DNA of 64,000 nt from DAMBHY01 sp032068765 (GCA_032068765.1 DAMBHY010000001.1:124001-188000), one strand, 5' to 3'; positions 43,213-51,787 are shown, numbered from the stretch's first letter. A program made the numbers and translations. The notes: generated by a model from the sequence alone, not told the origin.

Positions 43213-45150
43213 ATGCTCAATATAGAAAATGTCATAGTTGAATTCGGTGGATTTACTTTGCTGAATTCGATTTCTTTTGTTGTTAACAAAAATGAGCGAG
43301 TGGCTCTGACAGGTAAAAACGGCGCGGGAAAATCAACATTACTAAAAATAATTGCAGGAAATCAGCAGCCGACGCAAGGAACTGTTTCTTACCCTAAAGA
43401 TGTAACCATCGGTTATCTCCCTCAGCACATGACACTGAGCGACGAAAGAACCGTTAAAGATGAAGCGGCACTGGCCTTTGAGCATTTGCAAAAACTGGAA
43501 ACGGATGTAAACAAACTTCATCAGGAACTCGCGGAGCGTACGGATTATGAATCCGAAAGTTATCATCAACTCATTCAGCGTGCTTCAGATTTGCAGGAAG
43601 TGCTGAACATGTCCAACATTCACGATTTTGCAGCAGAGGTTGAAAAGACATTGATAGGACTGGGATTTACACGTGAAGATTTTGACCGTCCCACAAAAGA
43701 GTTCAGCGGTGGATGGAGGATGCGTATAGAGCTTGCAAAAATTCTGTTGCAAAATCCTGATATTTTATTGCTCGACGAACCTACCAACCATCTGGATATC
43801 GAGTCCATTCAATGGCTGGAAAATTTCTTGGCTACACATAATAATGCGGTAATTTTGGTTTCTCACGATCGTGCGTTTCTTGACAATGTGACGAACCGGA
43901 CCATCGAAATCATGCTCGGAAATATTCACGATTATAAGGTGAATTATTCAAAGTATGTAGAACTGCGTAAAGAACGCCGCGAACAACAAATACGCGCTTA
44001 CGAAAATCAACAAAAGCAAATTCAGGAAACCGAAGATTTCATCGAGCGTTTCAGATACAAGCCTACCAAATCCAACCAGGTACAATCCAGAATTAAACAA
44101 CTCGAAAAAATTGACCGAATTGAAATAGATGAAGTTGACAATTCAAAACTCAATCTCAAATTTCCACCTGCTCCGCGTTCCGGTTCATATCCTGTGATTG
44201 CAGAAAATCTTTCAAAAACATACGGAAACCATACGGTTTTTAAAGATGTCACAATGACTATCGAACGTGGAGAAAAAGTTGCATTTGTAGGCAAAAACGG
44301 AGAAGGAAAGTCAACGCTCGTAAAATGCATTATGAACCAGATTGATTTTCAGGGAAAGTTGGAACTCGGTCATAATATCAAAATAGGATATTTTGCGCAA
44401 AATCAAGCACAATTGCTTGATGAGAATCTCACAGTCTTTGAAACAATTGACTATGTTGCAGTGGGAGATGTGCGTACAAAAATCCGTGACATCCTGGGTG
44501 CATTTATGTTTGGAGGCGAAGCATCAGACAAAAAAGTGAAGGTACTATCGGGTGGAGAAAGGAGTCGTCTGGCGATGATTCGTTTACTACTTGAGCCAGT
44601 AAACCTGCTCATTCTCGACGAGCCGACCAATCACCTTGATTTGGCTTCGAAAGATGTGCTCAAACAATCTATTCAGGAATTTGACGGAACAGCAATTATA
44701 GTTTCTCACGACCGCGATTTTCTCGATGGTCTGGTAAGTAAAGTGTATGAGTTTGGCGGTGGACAAGTAAAAGAACACCTGGGCGGCATCTACGATTTTC
44801 TGTCCAACAAAAAAATGGAAAATCTCCAACAATTGGAAGCCAAAACAAAATCTTCAGAAAATTCAGAAACAAAAAATGCCGCCGAAACAGAGAGCAAACG
44901 CTCCTATCAGCAACAAAAGGAACAAAACCGCCAGTTGAGAAAACTAGAGAAGGAAATTGAGGAAGCAGAAAAGAAAATTACTAAAATTGAAAATGAAATT
45001 GCCGAGTTTGAAAAAAAACTGGCTACTCCCGAAGGTGCTTCCGATATGGATTTGTTGAAAAGATATCTTGATACAAAAGCCAAACTCGATCGAACTATGA
45101 ACGAATGGGAGCGTTTAACTTTAGACTTGGAGGAGTTGAAAGGCGAATAA
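43213..45150 (+). CDS. ABC-F family ATPase (ribosome-associated type)
   Basis: 645 residues with two ABC cassettes and no membrane segments: Walker A GKNGAGKST and GKNGEGKST, signature motifs FSGGWRMRIELAK and LSGGERSRLAM, Walker B ILLLDEPTNHLD and LLILDEPTNHLD. The inter-domain linker (about 240-310, KYVELRKERREQQIRAYENQ) is the ABC-F P-site-tRNA interaction motif region, and a charged C-terminal coiled coil (about 545-645) resembles Uup-type extensions. Members resolve stalled ribosomes or protect against ribosome-targeting antibiotics; the specific function here is not readable. Confidence 0.93.
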   Translation: MLNIENVIVEFGGFTLLNSISFVVNKNERVALTGKNGAGKSTLLKIIAGNQQPTQGTVSYPKDVTIGYLPQHMTLSDERTVKDEAALAFEHLQKLETDVNKLHQELAERTDYESESYHQLIQRASDLQEVLNMSNIHDFAAEVEKTLIGLGFTREDFDRPTKEFSGGWRMRIELAKILLQNPDILLLDEPTNHLDIESIQWLENFLATHNNAVILVSHDRAFLDNVTNRTIEIMLGNIHDYKVNYSKYVELRKERREQQIRAYENQQKQIQETEDFIERFRYKPTKSNQVQSRIKQLEKIDRIEIDEVDNSKLNLKFPPAPRSGSYPVIAENLSKTYGNHTVFKDVTMTIERGEKVAFVGKNGEGKSTLVKCIMNQIDFQGKLELGHNIKIGYFAQNQAQLLDENLTVFETIDYVAVGDVRTKIRDILGAFMFGGEASDKKVKVLSGGERSRLAMIRLLLEPVNLLILDEPTNHLDLASKDVLKQSIQEFDGTAIIVSHDRDFLDGLVSKVYEFGGGQVKEHLGGIYDFLSNKKMENLQQLEAKTKSSENSETKNAAETESKRSYQQQKEQNRQLRKLEKEIEEAEKKITKIENEIAEFEKKLATPEGASDMDLLKRYLDTKAKLDRTMNEWERLTLDLEELKGE

Positions 45151-45163
45151 ATTAGTATCGGTT

Positions 45164-45224
45164 TTAGCGAAGCGAAATGAAGATTCTAATTCTAAATAGA
45201 GATTTCCCATTTAATTCGAAATGA
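45164..45224 (+). repeat. Degenerate R-type palindromic repeat upstream of the GIY-YIG gene
   Basis: Reads GAAGCGAAATGAAGATTCTA then TTTCCCATTTAATTCGAAATGA; it is a decayed version of the 75-bp R unit found downstream at 45617-46018. A further half unit (TTATTCTGAAGGAAGTGAAG) ends just before the gene at about 45256-45281. Confidence 0.55.
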
Positions 45225-45287
45225 AATCGTACAGAGTTGTAATTTAAGCCATTGTTATTCTGAAGGAAGTGAAGAATCTTTAGAAAT

Positions 45288-45593
45288 ATGAAAACTTTCG
45301 GGACACATAACTACTACGTATATATACTTACAAATTTTAATAAAACTACGTTATATGTTGGTGTTACAAATGATATTCGTCAAAGGTTGTACTATCACAA
45401 AAATCCGGCAAATGAACAAACTTTCTGTACAAAATATAAATGTTTCTATATAATATATTACGAACATTTTCAAGAAATTAATCAAGCAATAAGTAGAGAA
45501 AAAGAGATAAAGGGATGGCGAAGAGAAAAGAAAAATAATTTGATTGCATCATTTAATCCAGAATGGAAGTTTCTAAATGAAGAATTTGAATAA
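45288..45593 (+). CDS. Small GIY-YIG nuclease family protein
   Basis: 101 residues of the COG2827/UPF0213 type. The GIY-YIG core is YVYILTN (for GIY) and LYVGVTND (for YIG), then the catalytic Arg in IRQRLYYHK, a conserved Tyr/Tyr-Glu in YYEHFQEINQAISREKEIK (quoted by its ends) and the final WRREKKNNLI. Single-domain, no DNA-binding extension visible. Sandwiched between degenerate repeats upstream and the R/S array downstream. Function of this family is not well defined; a link to the repeats is inference. Confidence 0.92.
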   Translation: MKTFGTHNYYVYILTNFNKTTLYVGVTNDIRQRLYYHKNPANEQTFCTKYKCFYIIYYEHFQEINQAISREKEIKGWRREKKNNLIASFNPEWKFLNEEFE

Positions 45594-46306
45594 TGAAAAT
45601 ATGTAAGCTTTTATTTGTCATTCTGAATGAAGCCATAGCGTAATGAAGAATCTTATTCAAAATGTAGATTCTCACTTCGTTCGAAATGACAAATGAAATA
45701 TTGTCATGCCGACGAAAGGAGGCATCTATATATTACTAAATAAAAAATGATAAATGAGAATATGTAAGCTTTTAGTTGTCATTCTGAATGAAGCCATAGC
45801 GTAATGAAGAATCTTATTCAAAATGTAGATTTCTCACTTCGTTCAGAATGACAAACGCACATATTGTCATGCCGACGAAAGGAGACATCTATATTTTACC
45901 AAACAAATACAAAATGACAAATGAGAATATGTAGCTTTTAGTTGTCATTCTGAATGAAGCCATAGCGTAATGAAGAATCTTATTTAAAATGTAGATTTCT
46001 CACTTCGTTCGAAATGACAAATGAAAACATAGTCATCTATATATTACTAAACAAATACAAAGTAACAAATGGAAATATAGCAATTATGATTAAAGATTCT
46101 TCACTTCGTTCAGAATGACATATGCACATATTGTCATGCCGACGAAAGGAGGCATCTATATTTTACCAAACAAATACAAAATGATAAATGAGAATATAGT
46201 AATCATGATTAAAGATTCTTCACTTCGTTCAGAATGACAAACGCACAAATTGTCATGCCGACAAAAGGAGGCATCTATATATTACAAAACAAATACAAAA
46301 TAAAAA
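45594..46306. repeat. Tandem array of compound palindromic repeats (R plus S units)
   Basis: Between the GIY-YIG stop and the acyltransferase start lie five compound units at about 120-165 base spacing. R is a 75-bp palindrome with 16-bp ends (GTCATTCTGAATGAAG and CTTCGTTCAGAATGAC): full copies at 45617-45690, 45778-45852, 45944-46018; half copies at 46092-46119 and 46211-46238. S is GTCATGCCGACGAAAGGAGG plus CATCTATA with an ATGCC/GGCAT hairpin: 45703-45730, 45866-45893, 46133-46160, 46252-46279, with only a deleted trace after the third R. Linkers are AT-rich and themselves repeated (CAAATACAAAATGA, GAGAATATGTAAGC). No ORF inside. Confidence 0.85.
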
Positions 46307-46846
46307 ATGAGAATAAGCAAATTTATATTCAATAAAATAATGGGTTGGAAAGTTGAGAACATACTTCCAGAAGTAAAAAAATGCGTTATTGCAGTAGCAC
46401 CGCATACCAGCAACTGGGATTTACTAATCGGAAAACTGGCATACTCTTCTATCGGTCGTCAGGCAAACTTCCTAATCAAAAAGGAATGGTTTGTTTTTCC
46501 TCTAAACTATTTTTTCAAAAGCATCGGAGGAATTCCTATCAACCGCGAACGCAATACATCGATGACGGATAAACTTGCCAAAACTTTCGAAACCTATCAA
46601 CATCTTCATCTTGCTATCACTCCTGAAGGAACTCGCAAACGTGCAGAAAACTGGAAAAAGGGATTTTATTTTATCGCTTTGAAAGCCCAAGTGCCCATAC
46701 TTTTGGTGGGTCTTGACTACAAGAAAAAAGCTGCCATCTTTCTCGATTATTTTACTCCCACAGGAAATTTTGAAGAAGATATCATCAAGATAAAAGCCTA
46801 TTACAAAGGTCTACACGGATTTCATCCTGAAAATTTTGCTATTTAA
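46307..46846 (+). CDS. 1-acyl-sn-glycerol-3-phosphate acyltransferase-like protein (PlsC domain)
   Basis: 179 residues. The acyltransferase HX4D motif is HTSNWD (APHTSNWDLLIG, residues about 31-42), motif II GGIPINRE and motif III TPEGTRKR (about 105-112) are present. Short compared with full PlsC (about 240), a form common in Bacteroidota. Likely transfers an acyl chain to a lipid or lysophospholipid on the inner membrane face. The last S repeat ends 27 bases upstream, so the array forms part of its leader or promoter region. Followed by the PAS protein after 6 bases. Confidence 0.88.
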   Translation: MRISKFIFNKIMGWKVENILPEVKKCVIAVAPHTSNWDLLIGKLAYSSIGRQANFLIKKEWFVFPLNYFFKSIGGIPINRERNTSMTDKLAKTFETYQHLHLAITPEGTRKRAENWKKGFYFIALKAQVPILLVGLDYKKKAAIFLDYFTPTGNFEEDIIKIKAYYKGLHGFHPENFAI

Positions 46847-46852
46847 ATTCTT

Positions 46853-47200
46853 ATGAAATACTTTGAAAATGTAAATTTCGCAGTAACGGTCTGCGATAAG
46901 GACGGAAAAATCCTTGAAATGAATCAACGTTCCAAAACCGTAAATCAAAAACCGGGCGAAAATCTGATTGGCAGCAATGTCATCGATTGTCATCCCGAAC
47001 CCGCACGCTCAAAATTGATTCAATTGATGAATGACAAAGCTTCAAATGCCTACACAATTGAAAAAAACGGAGTGAAAAAACTTATTTACCAAACACATTG
47101 GTATGAAGAAGACGGAAGTTATGGCGGAATGATGGAGCTATCTATGGAGATTCCGTTTGATATGCCGCATTTTGTTCGCAAACCAAAAGAAAACTCATAA
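46853..47200 (+). CDS. Stand-alone PAS-domain protein
   Basis: 115 residues comprising one PAS fold: NVNFAVTVCDKDGKILEMNQ (first strands), GENLIGSNVIDCHPEPARSK (PAS helices; the CHP and Cys resemble PAS_4 or haem/flavin-less sensors), and YQTHWYEEDGSYGGMMEL (last strands). No output domain. Co-transcribed with the acyltransferase (6-base gap). Ligand unknown. Confidence 0.8.
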   Translation: MKYFENVNFAVTVCDKDGKILEMNQRSKTVNQKPGENLIGSNVIDCHPEPARSKLIQLMNDKASNAYTIEKNGVKKLIYQTHWYEEDGSYGGMMELSMEIPFDMPHFVRKPKENS

Positions 47201-47545
47201 ACTCTGATATAGGTTTCTTCTAAACGGCGGCAAGTCTGTACCAAATGGCTACAGGAATCATACAAATGAATTCAGGAATGAGTCAAACGAGTGCAGGTTT
47301 CATCCAAACGAGTGCAGGAAAGAGTCAAATGAGTGCAGGAACGAGTAAAATGAGTGCAGGAATGATATAAATGGATTCAGGAAGACCCAAACGACCGTTT
47401 ATGCCATTCCTGCCAACGTTTAATACAGACCTGACTATGTTTAGTCCATTCCAATCTGTGTTTAATTGATTTCTTTGTAGTTATTACTTTCCCTGTGAGC
47501 ATTTAGCTCTTTGCTATATGCATCTAGAGCAAAACTAAACATATT
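47201..47545. other. Intergenic region with 21-bp repeats
   Basis: Holds the 21-bp repeat block (listed separately) and no credible gene; the 21-bp phase is open over about 48 codons in one plus frame, but no start with an RBS is seen and the composition is that of the repeat. Confidence 0.6.
47242..47466. repeat. 21-bp minisatellite with an inverted half
   Basis: Seven direct 21-bp units (47242-47388; typical unit CAAATGAGTGCAGGAACGAGT, varied) are followed by about three 21-bp units in the opposite sense (from about 47396: CGTTTATGCCATTCCTGCC, CGTTTAATACAGACCTGAC, TGTTTAGTCCATTCCAATC). The inverted units are reverse complements of the GCAGGAATG..AAACG core, so the block could fold on itself. 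Confidence 0.8.
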
Positions 47546-48640
47546 TTAGTTTCTCCATTCCTCAAAATCAATCGTCAATTGCCTAGGAAACCTATTGTCT
47601 TCAATGATATCCGACGAAGAAATTTTCAAAGAAAGTCCCATTAGACGAATTTTGCGAATAGGAATATCATCCACCAACCACAGAAGCTCCTTGCCTATCT
47701 TAAAAAGCGTTTCGAAATTATTTACCTCCTGCTGCAATGTACGGCTGCGGGAAATGATAGAAAAATCGGCATACTTAACTTTGAGTGTCACCGTATGACA
47801 ATAGAATTTGCGCTTATCCGCGCGTGCCATTACTTCGTGAGCCAAAGCCTCTAACTTCCGAAGCAAATCTTCTTCCTTATACAAATCTTCCTCAAAAGTT
47901 TCTTCCGCTCCCAACGATTTGCGTATGCGCTCCGCCGTTATTTCACGCTCATCAATTCCTCTGGCAAAGTGATAATACATGTCTCCTGCCTTGCCAAAAT
48001 GTTGCGTCAGCTCCAATAGTGTTCTTTCTTTCAAATCTTTTCCGGTATGAATACCAAGTGAACGCATTTTGTCGGCAGTCACCCTTCCCACACCATAAAA
48101 TTTATCAATTGAAAGTGTCTCGATGAATTGTTCTGCTCTTCGTGGCGTAATCACACACAGACCATTGGGTTTGTTATAGTCTGAGGCGATTTTTGCAAGA
48201 AATTTATTGTACGAAACACCGGCAGATGCATTCAATCTTGTCTTTTCCTTTATTTTTCGCTTGATTTCTTTGGCAATGTCGGTAGCATACAACATTCCCA
48301 TTTTGTTTTCTGTGACATCCAGAAAAGCTTCATCCAGAGACAGCGGTTCTACCAAATCGGTATATTCTCTGAAAATTTCCATTATCTGAGCAGAAATGAT
48401 TTTATACACATCAAACCTGGGCGGAACAAATATCAGATGTGGACATTTTCGCAATGCAGTTACCGAAGCCATCGCAGAATGTACACCATACTTACGTGCT
48501 TCATAACTGGCAGCTGCCACCACCCCTCGTTTGCCTCTGTGCCCCACTGCTACTGGTTTTCCTACAAGAGTCGGATTGTCGCGTTGCTCCACCGAAGCGT
48601 AAAACGCGTCCATGTCGATATGTATAATTTTTCTGTGCAA
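47546..48640 (-). CDS. dinB: DNA polymerase IV (Y family)
   Basis: Error-prone translesion polymerase, 364 residues. The catalytic IIHIDMDAFYASVEQ at the N-terminus and the second acidic pair in SLDEAFLDVT (about 102-111) are intact; YGVGRVTADKM is the HhH region, and the C-terminal QLTIDFEEW carries a beta-clamp-binding motif (QLTIDF). The reading frame must start just before IIHIDMD; the only start in place is a TTG at 48640 (a stop lies two codons further up), an unusual initiation codon. Confidence 0.95.
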   Translation of the reverse strand: MHRKIIHIDMDAFYASVEQRDNPTLVGKPVAVGHRGKRGVVAAASYEARKYGVHSAMASVTALRKCPHLIFVPPRFDVYKIISAQIMEIFREYTDLVEPLSLDEAFLDVTENKMGMLYATDIAKEIKRKIKEKTRLNASAGVSYNKFLAKIASDYNKPNGLCVITPRRAEQFIETLSIDKFYGVGRVTADKMRSLGIHTGKDLKERTLLELTQHFGKAGDMYYHFARGIDEREITAERIRKSLGAEETFEEDLYKEEDLLRKLEALAHEVMARADKRKFYCHTVTLKVKYADFSIISRSRTLQQEVNNFETLFKIGKELLWLVDDIPIRKIRLMGLSLKISSSDIIEDNRFPRQLTIDFEEWRN

Positions 48641-48648
48641 AACTTATT

Positions 48649-48656
48649 CAAAAATA
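48649..48656 (-). promoter_or_regulatory. Candidate -7 element of dinB
   Basis: The minus strand reads TATTTTTG, a match to TAnnTTTG only 9 bases before the TTG start, so a dinB transcript from here would be almost leaderless. Confidence 0.35.
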
Positions 48657-48783
48657 CAATTTTATGTCAACATCCCTGGTATATACATTCACCTAACCTA
48701 ACGACTCGTAGCATTAATTAACAGACATTTTAAAACAAAGCTTCTAAACGAATAGTTATATAAGCAACAAATATAAAATATAG

Positions 48784-49188
48784 ATGATTATGAAAACAAG
48801 AAAATTTTTAAGTTTTACAGTTATTGCACTATTAGCAATTTTATTCGTTGGTTTTACATCTTGTAGTAAAGATTCTGAACCATCCGAAAATGACTTATTT
48901 ATTGGAACCTATAAAGGAAAAGTCTCTTATACTAAAAATGCTGCACTTTTAGTGCCTGATATCAAAAATGATAATGGCCAGGTAGTAGTTACAAAGGTTG
49001 GTGACAATTATAGTTTCCTATTCTCAGACAAAATACCTGATTTAACAAATGTGAAGTTTGAGAAAGAAGGTGATTCTTGGGTGGGAGTAAGTTCTACTAT
49101 GAGTGGAGCAATTACTATTAATGCAAACCATCTGACAATTGCTGTAGTGAAAGATGGTCACGGCTGGACAGCTGACGCAAAAAGATAA
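48784..49188 (+). CDS. Hypothetical small lipoprotein
   Basis: 134 residues from ATG 48784, or 132 from ATG 48790. Signal peptide with lipobox FTSC (Cys27 from the first start) followed by the acidic linker SKDSEPSEN. The mature part (about 35-134) is a short beta-rich domain (FIGTYKGKVSY, GQVVVTKVGDNYSFLFS) reminiscent of lipocalin-like Bacteroidota proteins. No family recognised. Own terminator at 49211-49243. Confidence 0.75.
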   Translation: MIMKTRKFLSFTVIALLAILFVGFTSCSKDSEPSENDLFIGTYKGKVSYTKNAALLVPDIKNDNGQVVVTKVGDNYSFLFSDKIPDLTNVKFEKEGDSWVGVSSTMSGAITINANHLTIAVVKDGHGWTADAKR

Positions 49189-49210
49189 AAGTAAAAACTT
49201 ACAATTGAGA

Positions 49211-49243
49211 AAAGAGAAAATCCGAAAAGATTTTCTCTTTTTT
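49211..49243 (+). terminator. Bidirectional intrinsic terminator
   Basis: AAAGAGAAAATC pairs with GATTTTCTCTTT, followed by T on the plus strand and preceded by A-rich sequence, so it could also end the convergent DUF3575 gene. Confidence 0.8.
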
Positions 49244-49248
49244 ATTTT

Positions 49249-49809
49249 TTAAAACACGTACATCAATGATAAACCGCCTTTAGTGGGTCCGAAATAATTC
49301 TTTTTCCCCTTATCTACAATCAAATCTTCATTTTCACGCAAGTATTTTTCATAATTTAATCGTGCAAAACCGCCACCAATGGTAGCTTCCAAAACCCATC
49401 TACCGCCCACTATCCATTGATAGCCGTAGCTCAATCCTACTCCTTTTACATCAAACATGTAACCATAATCTTTCAGCACCTGATTGTCATAAAAAGGAAT
49501 CTCCCAGCCTGTTATATCAAAATCGCCAATAAATCCGTGTAAACCAAAAAAATGACCGCTCAATGCGTAATCTATCCAATAGCGTGTTTCGCCCCACAAA
49601 ATCCAATGTTCAAACTTTTTGTCGTCAAAGTCATGATTGTTAAACCCACCGACCATTTCGAAAGAATATTTGGGATTCAATGCAACCTCCACACCTATGT
49701 TGGGCGAAAGCGTAGCTGCATGTATCAGATTTGTTTTTACGCTAATCAGTTGAGCTTTTGAAACCATCACGGCAAAACTAAATGCAATTATTAAAACAAA
49801 TTTCTTCAT
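49249..49809 (-). CDS. DUF3575 family exported protein
   Basis: 186 residues from the ATG at 49809 (an ATG at 49827 is also in frame). Sec signal peptide MKKFVLIIAFSFAVMVSKA. The mature protein has alternating strands (LSPNIGVEVALNPKYSFEMV, TRYWIDYALSGHFFGLHGF, GLSYGYQWIVGGRWVLEATI), consistent with the DUF3575 outer-membrane beta-barrel-like family found in Bacteroidota, and ends in an aromatic residue as barrels do. Starts 22 bases after the RluA gene, same transcript. Function unknown. Confidence 0.85.
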   Translation of the reverse strand: MKKFVLIIAFSFAVMVSKAQLISVKTNLIHAATLSPNIGVEVALNPKYSFEMVGGFNNHDFDDKKFEHWILWGETRYWIDYALSGHFFGLHGFIGDFDITGWEIPFYDNQVLKDYGYMFDVKGVGLSYGYQWIVGGRWVLEATIGGGFARLNYEKYLRENEDLIVDKGKKNYFGPTKGGLSLMYVF

Positions 49810-49831
49810 GTTGACTACTTTTTTCATATTG

Positions 49832-50509
49832 CTACTTTAATTGATTCTCAAAAGATTGCCACAAAGCGTCATTTGGGCACGCGGCGGTTATTTCAATTTT
49901 TTCTTTGGAAACAGGATGTATAAATGAAATATGTCGCGCATGTAGACTAATACTTCCATCAGGATTGGAACGTGGAGCTCCGTATTTTAAATCGCCTTTT
50001 ATCGGTGAACCTATTTTTGCCAACTGACAGCGAATCTGGTGATGACGCCCCGTCTCAAGATTTATTTCCAAAAGATAATAATTATCAGATTTTGCAATCA
50101 ATTTATAATGAAGCTGCGCCTTTTTGCTCCCCGGCTTTTCTTTATCGTATGCAGTGGATTTGTTTGTCTTTTCATTCTTTTCAAGATAATGAATCAACGT
50201 GCCTTCAGTGTTTTGCGGAAGTTCCTTTACAATTGCCCAATACGTTTTGTCAATTTCACCTTTACGAAACATATCATTGAGTCGCGAGAGTGCCTTGCTT
50301 GTTTTAGCAAATACCACTACACCGCTGGTAGGTCTGTCCAGACGATGTGTAACACCACAAAAAACGTTTCCCGGCTTATTATATTTTTCTTTAAGATACT
50401 TCTTAACCTTGTCCGACAAAGGTTCGTCACCGGTTTTATCTCCTTGTACAATTTCGGATGGAGCTTTGTTGATTATAATAATATGATTGTCTTCGTAGAT
50501 AACTTCCAT
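49832..50509 (-). CDS. RluA-family pseudouridine synthase
   Basis: 225 residues. The catalytic motif HRLDRPTSGVVVFAKT carries the nucleophilic Asp (third D of HRLDRPTSG), around residue 57; FCGVTHRLD and GRHHQIRCQLAKIG are the other family markers. Isomerises uridine to pseudouridine in rRNA or tRNA. It lacks an S4 domain, so it is a short RluA/RluC/TruC-type enzyme; the target site cannot be read. Shares its transcript with DUF3575. Confidence 0.93.
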   Translation of the reverse strand: MEVIYEDNHIIIINKAPSEIVQGDKTGDEPLSDKVKKYLKEKYNKPGNVFCGVTHRLDRPTSGVVVFAKTSKALSRLNDMFRKGEIDKTYWAIVKELPQNTEGTLIHYLEKNEKTNKSTAYDKEKPGSKKAQLHYKLIAKSDNYYLLEINLETGRHHQIRCQLAKIGSPIKGDLKYGAPRSNPDGSISLHARHISFIHPVSKEKIEITAACPNDALWQSFENQLK

Positions 50510-50635
50510 TTATATGAATATGAATAGACAAAGATAAAATGAATGCACTTTTAAACAAAATATCAACCTCATTGTTATACGGACGATACTACGTATCTTT
50601 TTATATTTTTATAAAAACATTTTTGTAATCTTCAC

Positions 50636-51064
50636 ATGTTCAATACAGCACATCTACATCCCATGCTGGTGCATTTCCCAATTGCGCTATTAGCTTTCGG
50701 TTTTCTTTTCGAATTATTTTATCTTATAAATAAAAAAGAAATTTGTTTGACCGAAGCCGGTTATTATTTATTGATATCTTCCTGCATTATGGGAGCTATT
50801 ACTATTTTATCAGGTTTGTTATTTACAGGAGAAATGCAGGGAGCGGCTGGCGAAGTTAGAGAAAAACACGAACTATTTGCGTATATAAGTATTGGTTTAG
50901 CAATTGCAGCAGCCATTATTCGCATTTATCTTGAAAGAAAAAAAATTGAAAAATCTCTACTCAAAACTGTTGCCTTCTTTTTATATGGTGCTGCTGTTGT
51001 TGCAGTAATGGCTACCGGCTTTTATGGAGGTACGCTCGTTTATAATTACATGATGCCCTTATAG
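50636..51064 (+). CDS. DUF2231 family membrane protein
   Basis: 142 residues and four membrane helices. N-terminal HLHPMLVHFPIALL is the DUF2231 signature (HPxLVHFPIAL), and the histidines may bind haem or metal in related proteins. Directly upstream (30 bases) of the lipoprotein rubrerythrin, suggesting the two work together in peroxide/iron metabolism (inference). Confidence 0.85.
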   Translation: MFNTAHLHPMLVHFPIALLAFGFLFELFYLINKKEICLTEAGYYLLISSCIMGAITILSGLLFTGEMQGAAGEVREKHELFAYISIGLAIAAAIIRIYLERKKIEKSLLKTVAFFLYGAAVVAVMATGFYGGTLVYNYMMPL

Positions 51065-51094
51065 GTAATAATTAATAACATCTTTAATTTTAGA

Positions 51095-51769
51095 ATGAAA
51101 ATGAAAAAAGTTCTATTTTTTGCGCTTGCAGGTGCTATAGCATTTTCAAGTTGCACAAACAACAAAAAAACAGAAACAACCGTAACAGATACAGATACAA
51201 CGGCTGTTGCTGAAACTACTAAAACAACAACAGTAGAAAACTTGAAAGCTGCCATTATGGGCGAAACTAATGCAAGTGTAAAGTATGCCGAATTTGCAAA
51301 AAAGGCAAGAGAAGAAGGCTATAAAAATGTTGCTGTTCTCTTTGACGCTGCTTCAAAATCAGAAGGCATACACGCTGCAAACCACACAAAAGTATTGGAA
51401 GGAATGGGCGAAAAAATGGATGCATTCGACCCTCGATACGAAGTAAAAACTACTTTAGAAAATCTTCAGGAAGCTATTGATGGTGAAACACACGAATTCG
51501 CAAGCATGTATCCCGAATACATAGCAACAGCTCAAGCCGACAGAAACGACAGAGCAGTAAAATCATTTACTTGGGCTGCAGATACTGAAAAAAAACATTC
51601 TGAGTTTTATAAAAAAGCGCTGGAAGCTGTAAAAGCAAAAAGTGATAAAAATCTCGCAAAAGAATATTATATTTGCCCTGTATGTGGTAACACTTACGAA
51701 GACGGAAATGTGGAAGACGATTGTAGTTTCTGCTTGACTCCAAAAGCTAAATTTATGGAAGTAAAATAA
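51095..51769 (+). CDS. Rubrerythrin with a lipoprotein signal peptide
   Basis: 224 residues. An N-terminal lipobox signal (AFSSC, Cys20) and a Thr-rich linker (about 25-45) precede a rubrerythrin di-iron four-helix domain with the expected Glu/His ligands (IMGETNASVKYAEFAKKA, SEGIHAANH, AIDGETHEFASMYPEY, DTEKKHSEFYKKAL). The C-terminal rubredoxin-like domain has CPVCGNTYED and CSFCLTPK. Rubrerythrins are normally cytosolic peroxidases; the signal peptide implies export and anchoring. Starts ATG 51095 or 51101. Confidence 0.93.
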   Translation: MKMKKVLFFALAGAIAFSSCTNNKKTETTVTDTDTTAVAETTKTTTVENLKAAIMGETNASVKYAEFAKKAREEGYKNVAVLFDAASKSEGIHAANHTKVLEGMGEKMDAFDPRYEVKTTLENLQEAIDGETHEFASMYPEYIATAQADRNDRAVKSFTWAADTEKKHSEFYKKALEAVKAKSDKNLAKEYYICPVCGNTYEDGNVEDDCSFCLTPKAKFMEVK

Positions 51770-51787
51770 ACAACCTTAACTATATTT

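Noticed and set aside
45594..46306. Possible CRISPR array or IS cluster
   Set aside because: Repeats are palindromic and linkers are themselves repeated; no spacer diversity, no cas or transposase genes.
47242..47466. Possible CRISPR array
   Set aside because: Units are contiguous 21-bp repeats with no unique spacers, half are inverted, and no cas genes are in the window.
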